Assembly: GCF_032854445.1 (NCBI RefSeq)
Contig: NC_088301.1
Location: forward strand, 41,227,116 to 41,291,115
Direction of reading: 5' to 3'
Source: Liolophura sinensis
Lineage: Eukaryota; Mollusca; Polyplacophora; Chitonida; Chitonidae
DNA: 64,000 nt
Shown here: piece after piece, positions 58,701 through 64,000 of the stretch
Position numbering within the stretch: the stretch's first letter is position 1
Layout: each line of letters begins with the position of its first letter
Position numbers and translations under genes: made by a program
Notes under the pieces: generated by a model
Told to the model about the DNA's origin: nothing
Database searches by the model: none
Seen by the model: the letters and a program-made list of their open reading frames with translations, nothing else

Positions 58701-59729
58701 TACATGCTGTATATTGCTTGTATCATGAACTCTGTGCTTCACGCCCTCGTATGTCTAGAAACAGGTTTGTTGGCGTTCACAATTTACAAATCCTGTGTAG
58801 ATTGTTCTTACATTCTATAATTTCTGGTTATTATCAGCCGTCGTTCTTAGAATATTTTCCAATGTTGTTCATTTCCCTGTAACCCATGCTATTTTGCACT
58901 ACCTGGTCTCCTTGCTGCTGCTTCGTGCGATTGAAGTGCGGTCGCGAATATTTATTGGCCTGCCTTTAATACTTTTCAATATAGTACTGCTTCCTTGATG
59001 ATAAATTACAAATTTGAAACTGAAATTAAATTGTATATGTCTACCAAATTGAAGTATGCAATTGCTGATTGTTTTCATTGGCGTAATGTCATTCTTTTAT
59101 GTTTTCCGTGGAAGCAGTTTTCAATAAAATTAGTCGTTTTAAGCCACCATAGAGCTAAGATAAATGTCAAGTATATAGCTGGCCAGCTTCGGTTATTTCC
59201 AATGAGCGTAGGGTCATTCACCCGGAAAGCACTGCACTGGTTTCATACTGTCTTCCACCGAGAACGGTATATCCAGACCAATACTTCGATCAGAGAATCG
59301 GACGGACAAGAAACCGATGCAGGGAGTGCTGGCTTTTATAGGTGAATACTGAGCAGGCCCTAAGTAAATGTCCGAGATTTAAGAATCCGATGTCCGTCTG
59401 GCCGTTTATCGCAAACACATTTCTTGAGATTTTTTGGTGGTGCTCAAAACAATCCAGAGTACTGACAGCCTCGACATCTTTAACAAGGGCAGGTAACAAC
59501 ATCAAGTTTTTAAATTCATCGCGTCATAGCAATCTAGAACTACAACGTGAAGTCTAATTATCGAGTATCGAGTTCTGTACATTTTGAGTTGCATGTAGGC
59601 AGCTAAAACCTCGTTAGTTCCTTTATAAATAACTCTCGATATACGTTCATTGTTGAGAACAAAAAGAATTTCACTGTGTGTTGTAGGTGTTGATGTAACC
59701 AACCAGGAAAGTCTCATTTCGCGGTGAAA

Positions 59730-61220
59730 ATGGCGGACGATGAACCTGCAACGATTGACTCCCAGTCTGTCCAGGTGACCGTTGGCGCAGGGCGACCGCC
59801 CTCTTATTCCAAAGCCACGGGGAATGGCTTGGGCGGCGATCCGCCGATCAAAACTAGTTCCATCCACTATGACAACATCACGTCCACAGTGGAGATGCCG
59901 GATTTGACCACTTCAGTCTCAGTTGTGGCACCGAAGCCAGATCCGTCACAGAAACCCAAAGACTTCGTAATGTTTTCTTGTTTTGTTATTTTGTGTTGCA
60001 ACTTTATTTTTGGATTCTTGGGATACAGTTATGGTGGTGAGTATATTGTCTTCTCTTGTAACTTAAGCTCTTTGCAGAACGTGGAAATCAGAAAAAACAT
60101 TAGTTAAAAAGTCTTTTCTAGAAGCGTTATTCAAACAGTACTGTACTCGTGTAACTAAGCTGTATAGCATACATAATTATTTATTGTAGTGTACCTTAAT
60201 ATTGTATATTGAGGTTTGTAACTGGAAATTGAATAGAATAAGAAATGAATGATCGGTTTGAGGTATATTGGCCACTTTGACAATATTTCTACCATAGCTT
60301 TGTGAGATTTGAAATTGAACGCACAGTGTACACAAAAAAGCAAATTTCAAGATCCCCCCAGTTCGCTTCTAAGTGGATGACAGAGCTATATTGTTATATT
60401 GGTGATATGCAACGATCGAAATATCTGTCTGAATACTTCTGTCTGGTAAATTTGATTTGTTAAATCCGCCTTTACCGCTCATTAACTGAAAATAGTTCTG
60501 TTGGTATAATTGAGCCCTGCTGCATGTAAAATAGAAGCAAGCAGCAGAGGGACACCCTAGTAGCTAAGTTATGAAATATGCTTCCAACGACATTCTGAGT
60601 CTTGTTTGGAAGCTATACTGTAACTACTAGTTTGACATTTGACTCGAAATAAACACAGAAACAGTTATTCTCTTTCTCTTAATACAGTGAATATAGGCTA
60701 CGTTTTTTCTCTCGACGATCCACTGAGCTTCTTGGCAAAGTCGCAGTTCTGATCATTCATGCGAAGTCATCGTCTTGTCTGGTTGGAAATTTCCGCACAA
60801 TTGACGTGTTTTGCACAATCGTGGTGGCTTTTACGAAGAAGATGTGGGCGCTTGACCATTCACGTGCGCCTGTACAAACGTTGGCGGGATGCAACGTCGT
60901 GGTCTGTAGTGATTGGACAGAGCGGAGGAACGTGGCCTATTACCAAATTCGTTGCTCTATAGTGGAGTCATTTTCTTGAATTTCCAGGAAATGATTTAAT
61001 TATATCTCATAGCGATTTGTCTCCTTTATGTTTCGTTTTTACAGTGAAGTCAAGTGATGCCTGGCAACTAGGAGAGATAAATCAAGCACGGAAGAGGGCG
61101 CGGGTCGCTTTGATCTTCGACGTAGTTGGCATTTTATGTGGTGTTGCCACGTGGGTGCTAGCTTTCACACTGTACTTTGCTTGTGAGCCTTGTAATCCTT
61201 TCTCAATGCGACATGAGTGA
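59730..61220 (+). CDS. CD225/dispanin-family membrane protein (IFITM-like), two exons
   Basis: Exon 1 is 59730-60036 and exon 2 is 61045-61220, giving 160 residues. The start is GAAAATGG, the first ATG after a stop-rich leader. The N-terminal ~75 residues are Pro/Ser/Thr-rich and hydrophilic. They are followed by a CD225 domain: the KDFVMFSCF entry to the first hydrophobic segment (about residues 80-101), with the paired LCCN cysteines that are palmitoylated in IFITM proteins. A short polar loop follows (AWQLGEINQARKRAR), then a second hydrophobic helix (VALIFDVVGILCG through AFTLYF). The protein ends CEPCNPFSMRHE. The single phase-1 intron lies between the first membrane segment and the loop, as in vertebrate IFITM genes. 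The family includes IFITM, SYNDIG/PRRT and other dispanins, with roles in membrane curvature, trafficking and antiviral restriction. Which subgroup this belongs to cannot be told from sequence alone. Confidence 0.87.
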
Positions 61221-61479
61221 CACTGTCAAGTGACCTAATTACTGAAAATGACACTGCATTTTCAGTGTTACTTCTTTCCTTTACTGAATTCAGGGTATTT
61301 TTTTTGGACAGAATTCAGGGTGCTTCAGTACACAAATTATGTATGTTGTATGCCCAATGTATTTTTGAAATTGGTATATCATGACAAGTAGCTGACCAGT
61401 GGCTTTTCCTCAATACTTTTAAATTAGAAACATTTTGTTTCTTTTTAAAGCAAACGGGAACAAATTTTGAGCACAATCA

Positions 61480-61485
61480 AATAAA
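61480..61485 (+). terminator. Possible poly(A) signal of the dispanin gene
   Basis: AATAAA in an AAATAAATAAAT run about 260 bp past the dispanin stop. It may instead be the tail of an old SINE. Confidence 0.3.
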
Positions 61486-61489
61486 TAAA

Positions 61490-64000
61490 TCAGTATATAA
61501 ATAAACCAGTAATATAATAATGTATATTTGTATGTATATGTAGGACCGCCATATGTAGGAAGTCGTATCTGAGTTGATGACTTATTTTTAGGCGATGTTT
61601 GAGACCGATTGGGTTCTGTTTTGAGTATGTGAGCTAGTTTGATTTATATGAAGCAATAACCAATAGGCGATAACCCCTGTCCATAACTTTCGAACGGTTG
61701 GAAATTGATCGCGCTTATCTCGTGTGTGATATGTATTTGCTTGACCTTGTAAACATCACACTTATTTAATGATCGAGAATTTTCGATAGGGGTAAAACAA
61801 TTTAGAGGTGTTCGAGTTATTCCACGAGATTTATGAAAGAAGTTACGACAAACTTGTCAAGATTTGCTTAGCGCAAAACTAAGGCAATCTAACGTCAGGG
61901 AGACGGATGCCTGATGGTATTCTACAATTTTTTACGTATGTATGCAATTTTGTCTTCTTCCAATGTTTGTTGTTCTTTGGTCTCCAGTTTTGAAAAAAGT
62001 AACTTCGTGCATGCAGTTTTTGACTACAAATATATTTTTGCATTTCCAAAGCAACTAATGGTATACAGAAGCTGTAGATATACTCGGAATAATGGGCTTT
62101 CAGTGACGTGGAAATCTATATAGATTTTGAAAAGTAATCTCGACATTTACTGGTATTTTTATAGAAGGTATTGTTTAGTACAGGGGGTATGCCTTGCTTG
62201 GAATATGTAGAGGATGTGATTATGATATAATCATTGTACATCACAAGTCAACTGCGAGTCCATAATTTTGTTTTCATTCCATTTTGGCAATCTGTGATGA
62301 TGTAATAAAGGAATGAAAATCTGTGGTGAACTCAACTGTGAAATCGAAGCTAAACAGGTTTGCTGTATTCATTCTTCCATCAGGTAATGTAAATGCGTAC
62401 GTGGTAAGGTCTGTCAGAAACCTACATATGGTGGAGGGTTTCACCAAGACCGTTTTCTCCGGAGGGTTTTCTCCCATCATCATGTTGGCCGTCGTCGTCT
62501 AAGTGAAATATTTTTGAATACGGCGTAAAACACCAATCAATCAAATAAATAAAATTACTAAATAATGTAAATGTGCGATAGTACAGACCAATAATTGTTA
62601 TATTAGATGACTTTATGATGAAATTGTAAATACTTATCTGTATTGCGTGAATGATTTTAACTATCTTTGTCATGCGCAAAACGTCCATTGCAAAGGGCCT
62701 CTGCGATATATGCGACAGTTATATATTACTGTGTCCGGTTATTTCTTCACATTTGTCAACTCAAGGCCTATGCAATTCATTTTATACACATTAATGTATA
62801 TTTACGACAGAAATGTATGTTTGATGATACAAAACATATTTTCCTACCAGACTTTTACAAAATGTGTTGGGTCGCCATTATTAATTTAATGCATGCATAA
62901 TTGAACTGCATGGTCACAGTTTTTGTGGTTTGTCGATTAAATGTAGAAATTTGATTTTCAAGGCATTATAAATGATCCATGAACCAGTTGTGTCCAGATA
63001 CGATTTCTGAAAAAAGAGGCTTTAAGTGTCAGTCTTCAGGGTGAAATCCATTTTTTTTACTGTATATCTGTTAACATATATGCCCGCATTATGTGTATGG
63101 CCGTGTAATGCGTTTGAGGCAGTCTCTGCAATTTTTGCATTCTTACTAGTATGAGTGACATTTTGGAACTGCAAATATAATTTATTTATACTCCATAAAG
63201 ATGCACTTGATTGATCCTTTTTTAGGAAACCACCTGTTCCATATATTAAAATGAACATTCCATTCTCTCATATATGCTTTGTTTCTGAAAACCAGTGGGT
63301 ATTTTAAAATAGTAAGTAAAAGAAAGCCAGGAATTGGTGTTTCGTTGTTGTTTGTTCGTCATTTGTTGTTTTTTTTATTTTGTGGGGTTAATGGTACCGC
63401 ACCTATATGCGAACTGCGTGTACATTATTAATGCTTATTTAGTTCGAATTCTCTTCCTACATCTGAGCAGAAATGTCACAATGAGTAGGGCCTATATCCT
63501 ATATGGCAGTCGGCCTGGTACAGAAACCCTATTCATCAATAATCCAGACATTAGACTATACTATACACCTATACAGTAAACCGACACTAGCACATGCCCT
63601 ATAATTACCCGAATAAATCCAACATAGAACTATGTTTGTACCCTGAGTAACACTTGTATACTATAGTAAACCAAACTATAATTACGACAATGCACTACGC
63701 CAACAGCTAAAAATTAATTTAATTCTTTATTTGTGTTACGAACATTTCCCCCAGCCTAAAGGCCACGAGGGGATATCCTAAACAACAGAGGAAAAATATA
63801 TACACAGATTAGTACAGAAAATATATGACATGTATATATCACTTGACAGAATAAGGCGAAGGGAACGAAAATCAAGATTAAAATTGAGTTCTGTTCTTGA
63901 AGATAGGAAAACGTTAGTACAAACATGCTAGAATAGGTCATATTACTACTGGGCCGTTTTGGTGATTCTAACGGACATAAAAAATATGCATAGACTTTAA
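61490..64000. other. Right-hand intergenic region with no recognised gene
   Basis: AT-rich, with one SINE fragment (62403-62550). Open frames here are short and show no family signal on either strand. Confidence 0.45.
62403..62550 (+). mobile_element. SINE family A 3' fragment
   Basis: Body and tail (TTGGCCGTCGTCGTCTAAGT, TACGGCGTAAAACACCAATC) in the right-hand intergenic region. Confidence 0.8.

Larger units (their letters stand above)
52846..59700. other. Intergenic region with no recognised gene
   Basis: AT-rich sequence between the HMGA-like and dispanin genes. Apart from the tandem repeats at 54.17 and 55.54 kb and a C-run near 56.77 kb, I see no host gene. A short open frame at about 57.90-58.05 kb looks protein-like and is listed as a finding. 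The last few hundred bases probably hold the dispanin promoter, but no motif is clear. Confidence 0.45.

Noticed and set aside
58572-58820. 82-codon open frame
   Set aside because: Hydrophobic and Cys-rich but unlike any family I know; no supporting signals.
60759-60962. 67-codon open frame in the dispanin intron, locally CpG-rich
   Set aside because: No family signal. The flanking exons join cleanly in phase without it. It could be an intronic regulatory element, but nothing supports a coding exon.

Overview
This is eukaryotic genomic DNA. Genes have many short exons with GT-AG introns, the base composition is AT-rich, and the introns are packed with tRNA-derived SINEs, Ty3/gypsy remnants, a TIR element and minisatellites. 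The recurrent SINE (tRNA-like head, conserved body, ATTTATTT-type tail) and the gene content suggest a marine lophotrochozoan such as a mollusc or brachiopod. That assignment is an inference from memory of similar repeats.

Three host genes are supported. (1) Minus strand, 33813 down to and past the left edge: an orthologue of DCAF1/VprBP, the CRL4 substrate receptor. I traced 33 exons by eye, from the start codon through the armadillo-like region, the LisH motif, a Pro/Thr linker and most of the WD40 domain. Its acidic C-terminus lies outside the window. (2) Plus strand, 44052-50086: a 138-residue HMGA-like protein with three AT-hooks and an acidic tail, in six phase-0 coding exons. Its stop codon begins the last exon, and a 3'UTR runs to about 51.3 kb. 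(3) Plus strand, 59730-61220: a two-exon, 160-residue CD225/dispanin (IFITM-like) membrane protein.

Mobile DNA: a decayed Ty3/gypsy element with paired LTRs sits in sense orientation in a DCAF1 intron (24838-29401). A second decayed Ty3/gypsy-type element (about 36.4-42.2 kb) lies between DCAF1 and HMGA; its gag resembles PNMA/Arc-type capsids and carries a nested SINE with a perfect target-site duplication. A 0.9-1.0 kb TIR element occurs twice in opposite orientation (21.3-22.2 and 46.2-47.2 kb). About 17 copies of SINE family A and three of SINE family B are scattered through introns and intergenic DNA.

Tandem repeats: split 33-36 bp arrays in a DCAF1 intron, a 9-bp array inside DCAF1 coding sequence, about 23 copies of a 57-bp unit just past the HMGA poly(A) signal, a 21-bp x 8 array at 55.5 kb, and a long (TA)n tract at 54.2 kb. 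From 52.9 to 59.7 kb and from 61.5 to 64.0 kb I recognise no gene.
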